Origin: Pseudoalteromonas sp. | GTDB taxonomy: Bacteria > Pseudomonadota > Gammaproteobacteria > Enterobacterales > Alteromonadaceae | Length of the DNA: 64,000 nt | Assembly (NCBI RefSeq): GCF_018402495.1 | Contig: NZ_JAGYIU010000004.1 | Span: 248,001 to 312,000 of the forward strand | Direction: 5' to 3' | In this document: in pieces, positions 1 through 7,274 of the stretch | Position numbering within the stretch: the stretch's first letter is position 1 | Layout of the letters: each line of letters opens with the position of its first letter | Position numbers and translations under genes: made by a program | The notes under the pieces: model-generated | Seen by the model: the letters and a program-made list of their open reading frames with translations, nothing else | Database searches by the model: none | What the model was told of the DNA's origin: nothing

Positions 1-2157
1 TTTTAATACAAAATTCAAACGAATGCTCGAATCAAAAGTGGCTTGGGGTTGCCCGATTGACTGATTTAAATCAGTTTCAATTTGGCGATGGCCAGTAATT
101 TGGAACGCCCAACAGCACGATTCGTACTGTAATCCACTAAATACTTCAATACTGCGGTTATTATCAAGATCGCGATGGTAACTTGCAATAAACTGCCATT
201 CGTCACTGATAGGGATGCTTGTAAATAAGCCCGCTTGCTCGATTGTATTTCCTGAGACATCATTTGCATAGCGATGGTTCAATTGAACCAGCTGATTATC
301 GTCACCTTTATAGTCTAAGGTTACATTTGACTGGATAACTTGCTTGCCATCCGTGTCGTACTGAATACCACCGGATAAATACCAGCGACGGTGCCAATGT
401 AACATGGTTTGTGCCGCAAACAAGGCATTGTAGTTACTGTCGCTGTTAAGTCCTTGCTCTGTAGGCTTGGCTGAATCGCTTAAATAAAAAATTTGCCCTG
501 CGCTGAAATTAAACACTTCTTCATTTTTATTATCAAATAAACGAGTGGTTGCCCCAAGTGTAAACTGATTCGCTGCAGCAATTCGGTCAACACCTGAAAA
601 ACGTGCATCCCTAAATAGACCAAAAAAGTCATCTTGTAACTTAGTCGTATCGTATAAACCAATATCAGACTGGTCTTTATTAGGTGTATATAAATACTGA
701 ATTTGTGGCTCTAGGGTTTGAATACCATCGTCAATAAAAATTGAAGTATCACGTTCAAAGTTAAGCTGAGAATATAAGCGCACTTTTGGCAATGTACGCG
801 AAACACGATCGCTATACTGAGTGCCTTGTAAATTGCCATCTTGTTTATAGTTAGTTTGCAGTAAGCTGACTTCAGACAAAAACGACCATGCATACTCTTT
901 GTAATCAAAGCGCGCTTTAGGCTCTATGTGTACACGCGTTGCTTGGTCAATAATCGCTGAGCTGTTAGTAAAGTGGCTTAGCTCACCTGAAACACTAAAA
1001 TTAAAATAATCAATTTCCCACGGTGTGGTTTGTGTAAAGCTAATTTGTGGTAACGCCGTATATGATTCTAAGTGGTCACCGAGTACTTCAAAGTTTTGTA
1101 TTTTAATGTCAGTACGCCACATTTCGCCCATATGGGTTAGCAAGCCAGTACGATAAAGTTGCGTATCGGTTTTGCTTGCATAGCTAGAGTTTAAATCGGT
1201 GAGGTAGTTGTCATCACTCACGTTAGTAATATCTAGACTGGCCCGCCAGTTTTGTCCTATATAACTTTTTTGTTGCCAATGAAACAAAAAGCGTTCGTCA
1301 AGCTCAGGCTCTGAGTCATCTTTATTTAAGTACTCTACAGCCACTAAGCCTTGATGCTCTGGGGTTAAATATCTAAATTCAGTTTGTAGCTGTAACCCTT
1401 TACGCGACATATAACGCGGAGTAATGGTGGCATCGTAATTAGGAGCAATATTCCAATAGTAAGGGGTAATCGTTTCTAATCCATAGCGATCTGAACTTGA
1501 AAAGCTAGGTGTTAATAAACCAGATTTGCGACGCTCATCAAGTGGAAACGTAAAATAAGGTAAATAGAGCACTGGCGTATCTAAAATACGCAGTACGGCA
1601 TTGTAGGTTTCACCCCAGCCCTCTTCACGAGATAGGTTTATTTCATCGGCTTCAATAGCCCACACTGGCGTATTGCCTGGACAGGCAGTAAAGCTTGCAT
1701 TCATCAGCACTAAGCCAGACTTATCGATGGTGAGCTTTTCTGCTCCGCCTTTGCCTTGTTGTTGTGTTAGGCTATATTGTGCGCCTAATAAGCTAAATGC
1801 TGAGTTATTTAAATCGGCATTTAAGCCTGTGCTTTGAACTTTGCTTACATAATCGCGATAGGTAATTGGGCCTGTGGCATTGAGTAAGCCACGCTGTTTA
1901 TCTATCAGTGCTGATTGTGCGGACAAACTCATGTTAACGGTGTTAATATCAACATTGCCAGTAAATTCTGCGCTTTGTGTGCCTAAAAGTTCAACATCAT
2001 CAGCGCTGATGTCAACCGTCCCAAGCTTAAGGCCAGCAAGCGGTTGCCAAGCTCTGGTTTGCATTGAAGTGCCACAAAGTGTGTGTGTCAGTTCAGTTTC
2101 GGCAAGCGATGGTGCGCTTAGTACGCTTAGCATCAAAATGCCCCAGGTTTTGCTCAT
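1..2157 (-). CDS. lptD: LPS-assembly outer membrane protein LptD (3' end cut by window edge)
   Basis: Outer membrane beta-barrel that, with LptE, inserts lipopolysaccharide into the outer leaflet. The frame is open from the ATG at 2157 to base 1 with no stop, so 719 codons are present and the last few residues are outside the window. A signal peptide (MSKTWGILMLSVLSAPSLA) is followed by an OstA-like N-terminal domain and a long aromatic-rich barrel. The four family cysteines are present: C28, C159 and the adjacent pair C681-C682 in YESCCWA, matching the two disulfides needed for LptD maturation in E. coli. It is divergent from amgK across a 94-bp gap, an arrangement also known near lptD in Pseudomonas. 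Identification is firm; only the C-terminus is missing. Confidence 0.95.
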   Translation of the reverse strand, partial: MSKTWGILMLSVLSAPSLAETELTHTLCGTSMQTRAWQPLAGLKLGTVDISADDVELLGTQSAEFTGNVDINTVNMSLSAQSALIDKQRGLLNATGPITYRDYVSKVQSTGLNADLNNSAFSLLGAQYSLTQQQGKGGAEKLTIDKSGLVLMNASFTACPGNTPVWAIEADEINLSREEGWGETYNAVLRILDTPVLYLPYFTFPLDERRKSGLLTPSFSSSDRYGLETITPYYWNIAPNYDATITPRYMSRKGLQLQTEFRYLTPEHQGLVAVEYLNKDDSEPELDERFLFHWQQKSYIGQNWRASLDITNVSDDNYLTDLNSSYASKTDTQLYRTGLLTHMGEMWRTDIKIQNFEVLGDHLESYTALPQISFTQTTPWEIDYFNFSVSGELSHFTNSSAIIDQATRVHIEPKARFDYKEYAWSFLSEVSLLQTNYKQDGNLQGTQYSDRVSRTLPKVRLYSQLNFERDTSIFIDDGIQTLEPQIQYLYTPNKDQSDIGLYDTTKLQDDFFGLFRDARFSGVDRIAAANQFTLGATTRLFDNKNEEVFNFSAGQIFYLSDSAKPTEQGLNSDSNYNALFAAQTMLHWHRRWYLSGGIQYDTDGKQVIQSNVTLDYKGDDNQLVQLNHRYANDVSGNTIEQAGLFTSIPISDEWQFIASYHRDLDNNRSIEVFSGLQYESCCWAFQITGHRQIETDLNQSIGQPQATFDSSIRLNFVLK

Positions 2158-2251
2158 TTATCGACCTTTATGCTCTGTAATTAGTTATAAGCTATACATA
2201 ATAAAGGAAAACAAAGGCAAAGTAATTAGTGAAAAAAAGATAGCTTATAAA

Positions 2252-3253
2252 ATGACACGCTTCGAAAGTTTACAACAGTTTATTAAGGCTCACTTTAGTG
2301 AGCAATCCTTTGCACTTAATGCAATCACCGCAGACGCCAGTTTTCGCCGTTATTATCGATTAAACGCTGAAAATAATCACTTTATTGTTATGGACTCTGA
2401 TCCAAAAAAAGTTAAAAACGCACCTTATGTTGCATTAAATAAAGTATTTTCTGAGCAGGGATTTTTATTGCCAAGCATTATTCACAGTGACGAGCAGCAG
2501 GGTTTTTTTATTTTAAGTGATTTAGGTAGTACGCATTTAGCTGACTTACTTGATGATACGAATCGCACCGAGTATTACCAGCAACTTATTAGTTTAAGTG
2601 CGCAATGGGCAAAAACGCCTGCAGCACCATCAATGAACCCGTATGATCGTGATTTTATTGCATTAGAACTGGATATTTTTAAAAATTGGTTGGTTAATGA
2701 TTTTATTAACGCAGAGCTCAGCGCTGAGCAGCAACAGACTTGGGAAACAACCACAGCGCTGCTTATAAATACCTTGCTAGAACAACCGACAGTTACAATG
2801 CACCGCGATTATCACAGTCGTAATATTATGCGCTGTGCTCAGCAGTGGGCGATTATTGATTATCAAGACTCAGTTCAAGGCCCATTATGTTACGATTTAG
2901 TCTCACTTTTAAGAGACTGTTACTTTAAATTGCCTGAAGAGGAGCTCGCTCAGTTACTTAAGTGTGGTTACAGTGAATTTAAACGCCAAGGTTTAATAAC
3001 AAACGAGTCCTTTACACAATTTAAATATTGGTTTGATTTAACTGGTTTGCAGCGTCACTTAAAAGCTGCAGGTATTTTTTGTCGTTTGTATTTACGTGAT
3101 GGTAAAAAAGGGTACTTAGTAAATATACTCCCTACATTGGAGTACGTTATTGAAGTTGCGGCAGAGTATCCAGAGCTTAGCGATTTATCTGGTTGGGTAA
3201 AAAATAACGTGGTGCCAAAAGTACAGCAGCGGTTAAAAGAGGAGCAATCATGA
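2252..3253 (+). CDS. amgK: N-acetylmuramate/N-acetylglucosamine 1-kinase AmgK
   Basis: Aminoglycoside-phosphotransferase-fold sugar kinase that phosphorylates MurNAc/GlcNAc at the anomeric position in the peptidoglycan recycling route bypassing de novo UDP-MurNAc synthesis. 333 residues from the ATG at 2252. The frame stays open back to 1874, but that extension runs through the lptD 5' end on the other strand and has no family similarity, so the internal ATG is chosen. The kinase catalytic loop HRDYHSRN (H184, D186, N191) and the metal-binding Asp in IIDYQD (D203) are visible. Its stop overlaps the murU start (ATGA), so the two are translationally coupled. Substrate is inferred from the murU partner and the lptD context. 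Confidence 0.9.
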   Translation: MTRFESLQQFIKAHFSEQSFALNAITADASFRRYYRLNAENNHFIVMDSDPKKVKNAPYVALNKVFSEQGFLLPSIIHSDEQQGFFILSDLGSTHLADLLDDTNRTEYYQQLISLSAQWAKTPAAPSMNPYDRDFIALELDIFKNWLVNDFINAELSAEQQQTWETTTALLINTLLEQPTVTMHRDYHSRNIMRCAQQWAIIDYQDSVQGPLCYDLVSLLRDCYFKLPEEELAQLLKCGYSEFKRQGLITNESFTQFKYWFDLTGLQRHLKAAGIFCRLYLRDGKKGYLVNILPTLEYVIEVAAEYPELSDLSGWVKNNVVPKVQQRLKEEQS

Positions 3254-3906
3254 AGGCGATGATTTTAGCCGCTGGACGTGGTAAGCGTATGATGCCGTTA
3301 ACTGAGCAAATGCCAAAACCCATGTTATGCGTGGCGGGAAAACCGCTAATTGAACATCATATTATGCGCCTAAAGGCTGCAGGAATAACCCAAATTATAA
3401 TTAATCTTGCTTGGCAAGGGGATAAAATAAAGACCTATTTTGCTGATGGCAGCGAATGGGGGGTGTCGATAACCTATAGCCAAGAAGTGACGGGCGGGCT
3501 TGAAACTGCAGGGGGGATTATTCAAGCCCTTCCTTTATTAGGTGAGTCATTTATTGTGATCAATGGTGATGTTTACAGCGACTATGATGTCAGTGCATTA
3601 ATGCAGCTACATTTACAGCCCAAAGAGGCGCACATTGTATTGGTTGAAAACCCTGCGCATAATCCTGATGGCGATTTTGCACTGAGCCACTTACCGACAA
3701 ATAGCCAGCGATATACCTTTTCAGGGATAGGGCGTTATCAAGCTGACTTTTTTGAGGGACTAGCCCCAGGCATTCGGCCATTAGGTCCTTTGCTACGTGA
3801 AAAATTAAATGAACATTTAGTCTCCACTGAACTCTATATTGGCCAATGGGACGATATAGGCACACCAGAGCGTTTATCGGCTCTTAACCAACAATTAGCA
3901 CCATAA
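3250..3906 (+). CDS. murU: N-acetylmuramate alpha-1-phosphate uridylyltransferase MurU
   Basis: Nucleotidyltransferase that converts MurNAc-1-phosphate and UTP to UDP-MurNAc, completing the AmgK/MurU recycling shunt described in Pseudomonas. 218 residues, the usual length. The N-terminal signature MILAAGRGKRMMPLT followed by PKPML (residues about 4-26) is the nucleotide-binding loop of sugar-phosphate nucleotidyltransferases, and INGDVYSDYD carries the metal-binding Asp. Overlaps amgK by 4 bp and lies 33 bp before djlA on the same strand, so amgK-murU-djlA may be one transcript. This shunt is a known route to fosfomycin tolerance in Pseudomonas; that effect here is inference. Confidence 0.9.
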   Translation: MKAMILAAGRGKRMMPLTEQMPKPMLCVAGKPLIEHHIMRLKAAGITQIIINLAWQGDKIKTYFADGSEWGVSITYSQEVTGGLETAGGIIQALPLLGESFIVINGDVYSDYDVSALMQLHLQPKEAHIVLVENPAHNPDGDFALSHLPTNSQRYTFSGIGRYQADFFEGLAPGIRPLGPLLREKLNEHLVSTELYIGQWDDIGTPERLSALNQQLAP

Positions 3907-3939
3907 GCTAACTATAAAACACTAGAGGTAAGTTTTAAA

Positions 3940-4797
3940 ATGTGGGGAAAAATTCTCGGTTTCTGTTTTGGTTTTATGTTTGGCAAAATAGTGGGTGCTA
4001 TTTTAGGCTTATACCTAGGCCATATGTTTGATAAAAGCTTAAAAAAAGACTTTGATAAAGCTGGCGGCTTTTCTAACCTTTTTAAAGGCGATGATGTTAA
4101 CGAACGCCAAGCGTTGTTTTTTTCGAGTTGCTTTGCGGTAATGGGACATATTGCCAAGTCGAATGGCCGTGTTAGCGAAACCCACATTAAAGCAGCGACG
4201 CTGTTTATGGATGAAATGGGCTTAAAAGGCGAAGAGCGCCGTGAAGCGCAGCAGGCGTTTCAATCGGGTAAAGACAGCGACTTTTCACTTAAAGACACGG
4301 TTTATGATTTTAAAGAACGTTTTGCTAAACGTTACGATTTACTGCAGTTATTTTTAGAAATTCAAATTCAAATGGCGTTTTCTGATGGCGTGCTTGCCGC
4401 ACAAGAAAAGCAACTACTGCAAGAAGTAAGCAAGCAGCTAGGTGTGTCTAAAGCGCACTTTGCCTTTGTATTAAAACGTTATCAAGCAGAGTTTAACTTT
4501 AGGCAGCAACAACAGCGTTTTAAACAGCAGCAAAGTCAAAGTAGCAGCTACCGCGAAGGCTCAGGACATCATGTACCGCCAAGTAATGATATGAACCGCT
4601 CGCAAGCATTAGCTTTATTAGGGTTAAATAAGGACGCATCGCAACGCGATATTAAATTAGCTTACCGTAAGCTCATGGCTCAGCATCACCCTGATAAACT
4701 CGTATCGCAGGGATTACCTAAGCATATGATGGAAGTGGCAGTAAAAAAAAGCCAAGACATTCAAGCGGCATACGAGTATTTAAAAAAGGCGGCGTAA
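3940..4797 (+). CDS. djlA: Membrane-anchored co-chaperone DjlA
   Basis: Type III J-domain protein that stimulates DnaK from the inner membrane. 285 residues. The N-terminal segment (about residues 4-30) is a single Gly-rich transmembrane helix of the dimerising DjlA type. A TerB-like helical domain follows (about 55-185), then a Gln-rich linker (about 186-205) and a C-terminal J domain whose HPD motif is H250-P251-D252 in QHHPDKL. An AGAGGT-like ribosome site precedes the ATG. Its 3' end overlaps the convergent DUF3530 gene by 18 bp. The lptD-djlA-rluA-rapA neighbourhood matches E. coli, which supports the assignment. Confidence 0.93.
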   Translation: MWGKILGFCFGFMFGKIVGAILGLYLGHMFDKSLKKDFDKAGGFSNLFKGDDVNERQALFFSSCFAVMGHIAKSNGRVSETHIKAATLFMDEMGLKGEERREAQQAFQSGKDSDFSLKDTVYDFKERFAKRYDLLQLFLEIQIQMAFSDGVLAAQEKQLLQEVSKQLGVSKAHFAFVLKRYQAEFNFRQQQQRFKQQQSQSSSYREGSGHHVPPSNDMNRSQALALLGLNKDASQRDIKLAYRKLMAQHHPDKLVSQGLPKHMMEVAVKKSQDIQAAYEYLKKAA

Positions 4798-5709
4798 AAA
4801 GCCGTCTATTTCTTTACTTAGCCGAGCATGTTGCTGTGGCGCATCGCGTAAACCAAATAGTTGACGTTGGCGATAATCAAACTTTGCATTACGGTTAACC
4901 CAACGCTGACGGTTTTTAAGGTTCATTAAAATATCATTGCTGTCTGTAGCAAAATAAATATCTAACAAAGCAGGGGTAACCAAAGATGTTATTTGGCTTA
5001 ATTTTGCATTGCGCTTTGTATTCGGAAGGTAGCTACTCAAACTAATGAAAGCGTTTATTGTTGAGTCTGAAAATTCAGCATAATGCTCCAATAACACCCC
5101 AGCACTAGTGCCTTGTGCAATAATGACGATATTGTCAGACTCCATCGCAGCCTGTTGATATAAAGCTTCGTAGCGCGCGATTAGTTTTAATTTATAGGTG
5201 TCCACTACCTCAGTGCTTACCTGCTCAATATAGTCAGCATGGTGAGGCTGGGTTTGTGCAGTAGAGCCAGACTGAGTGTTTTCGTCGGTAGCTTCTTCAT
5301 TTGAGTCAGCGGTGCCATTATTTGTTTTTTCTTTCTCATCTTGGGTTGTTTGCCAATCAATATCAGGAACTGTCATCGCATAAGAGGTATACCCGTGGTT
5401 ATTTAGTTCTTTTCGTAAAAAATTCATGCCTGCATTGTTTGTTGGCGTTGATTGCCAGTCAGGAATAAGGATCACTACACCTCTAAAGTCCGCACTCATA
5501 TATTCACTGTATAAAGTTAAAAACTCAGTATCACCCGCTAAAATAGGCTTTACTTCATCACTTTGGGCTAGGCGAGAGATATCCGCATCAATATTTTTTG
5601 AAAAAGGAGGGGGAGCGATATACTCAGCACTCAGCGCTTGAAAACTGATTAACGTACAGCCAAGCACAAGAGTAGTAATAATGACTTTAAACATCTGCGT
5701 AATAAACAT
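4780..5709 (-). CDS. DUF3530 family alpha/beta-hydrolase-like exported protein
   Basis: 309 residues beginning with a signal peptide (hydrophobic stretch about 6-26, cleavage near ALSA), so probably periplasmic. The body looks like an alpha/beta hydrolase: VILIPDWQS as an early strand and a nucleophile-elbow-like GTSAG within VIIAQGTSAGVLLEHY. A low-complexity acidic/Thr/Gln linker (about residues 125-160) interrupts the fold and may be a lid or a strain-variable insertion. DUF3530 proteins are uncharacterised; substrate is unknown. It shares 18 bp with djlA at their convergent 3' ends. Confidence 0.75.
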   Translation of the reverse strand: MFITQMFKVIITTLVLGCTLISFQALSAEYIAPPPFSKNIDADISRLAQSDEVKPILAGDTEFLTLYSEYMSADFRGVVILIPDWQSTPTNNAGMNFLRKELNNHGYTSYAMTVPDIDWQTTQDEKEKTNNGTADSNEEATDENTQSGSTAQTQPHHADYIEQVSTEVVDTYKLKLIARYEALYQQAAMESDNIVIIAQGTSAGVLLEHYAEFSDSTINAFISLSSYLPNTKRNAKLSQITSLVTPALLDIYFATDSNDILMNLKNRQRWVNRNAKFDYRQRQLFGLRDAPQQHARLSKEIDGFLRRLF

Positions 5710-5761
5710 AATAAGCTTTTAATTTAAATCTTATTTATGTATCGGCGTTGTGCTCTTAAAG

Positions 5762-5788
5762 TTTAGCTATTTACTGTAAATAGCTAAA
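5762..5788. terminator. Hairpin between rluA and DUF3530 gene
   Basis: A perfect 12-bp inverted repeat (5762-5773 and 5777-5788) with a 3-base loop lies 14 bp after the rluA stop. No long T-run follows in the minus direction, so it may be a weak terminator or an mRNA 3'-end stabiliser. Confidence 0.5.
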
Positions 5789-5801
5789 AGATTAAACCGT
5801 G

Positions 5802-6455
5802 TTAAAACTCGCTCTCAGCTTCAAAAGTAAGTACTTGCTCCGTTACAGGGTGTTTGAGTTGTAGCATTTGTGCATGTAGCTGTAACCGAGGAGCAGCAGC
5901 AAGTGCGTCTTTATGGGCGTATAGGCGATCGCCTAAAATAGGATGGCCTAAGCTTAGCATGTGCACGCGCAGCTGATGTGAGCGCCCTGTAATGGGAGTC
6001 AGCTCTACACGGGTTGCCTGTGCTTCACGTTCAAGGACTTTAAAATGAGTGAGCGAAGGTTTGCCATTGTCATGATCAACCATTTGCTTAGGACGATTCG
6101 GCCAGTCGCAAATAAGCGGTAAATCAACAGAGCCTGTTTCAGTTTCAAGTTGTCCGTATACTCGTGCAATGTAACGTTTTGCTGTTTCGCGCTCTTGAAA
6201 TTGCATACTTAAATGACGGTGAGCGGCTTTGTTCATTGCTAAGCAAAGTATGCCTGAGGTAGCCATATCTAAACGGTGAACAATTTTAGCACTAGGAAAA
6301 ACACGATTGACGCGATTGATTAAACTATCGGCATGTTTTGGGTCTTTACCTGGGACGGTGAGTAACTCGCTAGGCTTATTTATAATAAGTAAATCATCAT
6401 CTTGAAACAGTATAGTTAAATACGGGCTCATAGGGGGATTGTAGTTAACTAACAC
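5802..6455 (-). CDS. rluA: Dual-specificity 23S rRNA/tRNA pseudouridine synthase RluA
   Basis: Isomerises U746 of 23S rRNA and U32 of some tRNAs in E. coli. 217 residues against 219 there. The catalytic motif HRLDMATSG places the nucleophile at D63, and LICDWPNRPKQ and ITGRSHQLRVHM are diagnostic of RluA. The GTG at 6455 is preferred over the ATG at 6431 because the resulting NYNPP start aligns with the E. coli protein and a GAGG ribosome site sits about 6 bases upstream. In E. coli rluA is next to rapA; here the pair is separated by a toxin-antitoxin module. Confidence 0.95.
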   Translation of the reverse strand: MLVNYNPPMSPYLTILFQDDDLLIINKPSELLTVPGKDPKHADSLINRVNRVFPSAKIVHRLDMATSGILCLAMNKAAHRHLSMQFQERETAKRYIARVYGQLETETGSVDLPLICDWPNRPKQMVDHDNGKPSLTHFKVLEREAQATRVELTPITGRSHQLRVHMLSLGHPILGDRLYAHKDALAAAPRLQLHAQMLQLKHPVTEQVLTFEAESEF

Positions 6456-6534
6456 GGCAGACCTCAGTGATTTTTGAAGTGCGTTATTTTAGTGGAGCGA
6501 GCGCAAAGGCTCAAGGGAAAAGGTAAAAGTTTAA

Positions 6535-6575
6535 TTGCGTATTTTTTAATCTGGTGTAAAATTGCACCAGATTAA
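6535..6575 (+). promoter_or_regulatory. Autoregulatory promoter/operator of the toxin-antitoxin operon
   Basis: A perfect 11-bp inverted repeat (TTAATCTGGTG at 6546-6556 and its complement at 6565-6575, 8-bp spacer) lies 17 bp upstream of the antitoxin ATG. A plausible -35 (TTGCGT, 6535-6540) and -10 (TAAAAT, 6557-6562) are 16 bp apart, putting the -10 in the palindrome spacer. This is the expected geometry for repression by a ribbon-helix-helix antitoxin; binding itself is inferred. Confidence 0.7.
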
Positions 6576-6592
6576 CGTTTTGGAAATTCATT

Positions 6593-6820
6593 ATGGCAAG
6601 ACAAAGTATTTCACTTACTGAACAAAATGATTTATGGCTACGTAATCACGTTGAGAACATCGGTGATTACGCAAATAAAAGTGAATTGGTTAATGATTTA
6701 ATTCGCCGTGCAAGAAGGGCTGAAGCTATAAATAGTAAGCTCGCTAACGCAGAAAAAAGCGGTTTTAGTGCTCAATCTGCCGATGAAATGTTAGCAGAAT
6801 TTAAAGCAAGCACTAAATAG
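6593..6820 (+). CDS. ParD-like ribbon-helix-helix antitoxin
   Basis: 75 residues. The N-terminal third is a ribbon-helix-helix DNA-binding fold (MARQSISLTEQNDLWLRNHV, then YANKSELVNDLIRRARRAE), typical of CopG/ParD antitoxins. The C-terminal part (about 45-75) is the toxin-wrapping tail. Its TAG stop overlaps the toxin GTG start (TAGTG), the coupling usual for type II modules. A palindromic operator sits directly upstream. It lies between rluA and rapA, which are adjacent in E. coli, so the module looks inserted into a conserved core locus. Confidence 0.85.
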   Translation: MARQSISLTEQNDLWLRNHVENIGDYANKSELVNDLIRRARRAEAINSKLANAEKSGFSAQSADEMLAEFKASTK

Positions 6821-7107
6821 TGCGCACATTTAAACTTTCAAACGATGCCAAAGAAGACTTACGTCGTATTTATCAATACGGTTGCGAAGCATTTTCACAA
6901 CAGCAAGCAGATATTTACTTTTATAGTTTCTTTTCTATGTTTGAAAAGCTAGCTGCAAATCCTTATTCCTATCAATCAGTTGATCATATTCGTACGGGCT
7001 ATCGGCGTGCAGTTTGTGGCTCAGACAGTATTTATTACAGAATTTCAGCAACGGATGTTGAAATAATGGCTATTTTAGGCGGTCAAGATACTGATGAGTG
7101 GCTGTAA
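6820..7107 (+). CDS. ParE/RelE-superfamily toxin
   Basis: 95 residues, starting at GTG 6820. The sequence has the ParE layout: a short beta strand (RTFKLSNDAKEDL), two helices (RRIYQYGCEAFSQQQADIY and the FEKLAANP region), and C-terminal strands containing GYRRAVCGSDSIYYR and IMAILGGQDTDEWL. ParE toxins poison DNA gyrase, whereas RelE members cut mRNA in the ribosome; the alpha-helical hairpin and the antitoxin type favour ParE, but the target cannot be read from sequence. Intact, with no frameshift. Confidence 0.83.
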   Translation: MRTFKLSNDAKEDLRRIYQYGCEAFSQQQADIYFYSFFSMFEKLAANPYSYQSVDHIRTGYRRAVCGSDSIYYRISATDVEIMAILGGQDTDEWL

Positions 7108-7194
7108 TTAAATAAGTACTAATGAGTAATTGATAAAATTAAATACTGTAAGCTTAGTTTATGTAATTCAGGTGTATCTCATTGATATAAAATG

Positions 7195-7225
7195 AAAAAG
7201 CGCGATATAAATATCGCGCTTTTTT
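7195..7225. terminator. Bidirectional intrinsic terminator between toxin gene and rapA
   Basis: A-run, GC-rich stem GCGCGATA/TATCGCGC (7200-7207 and 7212-7219) and T-run (7220-7225). The symmetric A and T tracts allow it to serve both the toxin operon and convergent rapA. Confidence 0.85.
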
Positions 7226-7274
7226 CAATGCACACGCTAGTTGATCTTTAACTAACGACTGACAGCTAGGTTCT

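Noticed and set aside
1874..2251. Longer N-terminus for the AmgK reading frame
   Set aside because: It runs antisense through the lptD start, lacks family similarity, and an internal ATG at 2252 begins the conserved kinase sequence.
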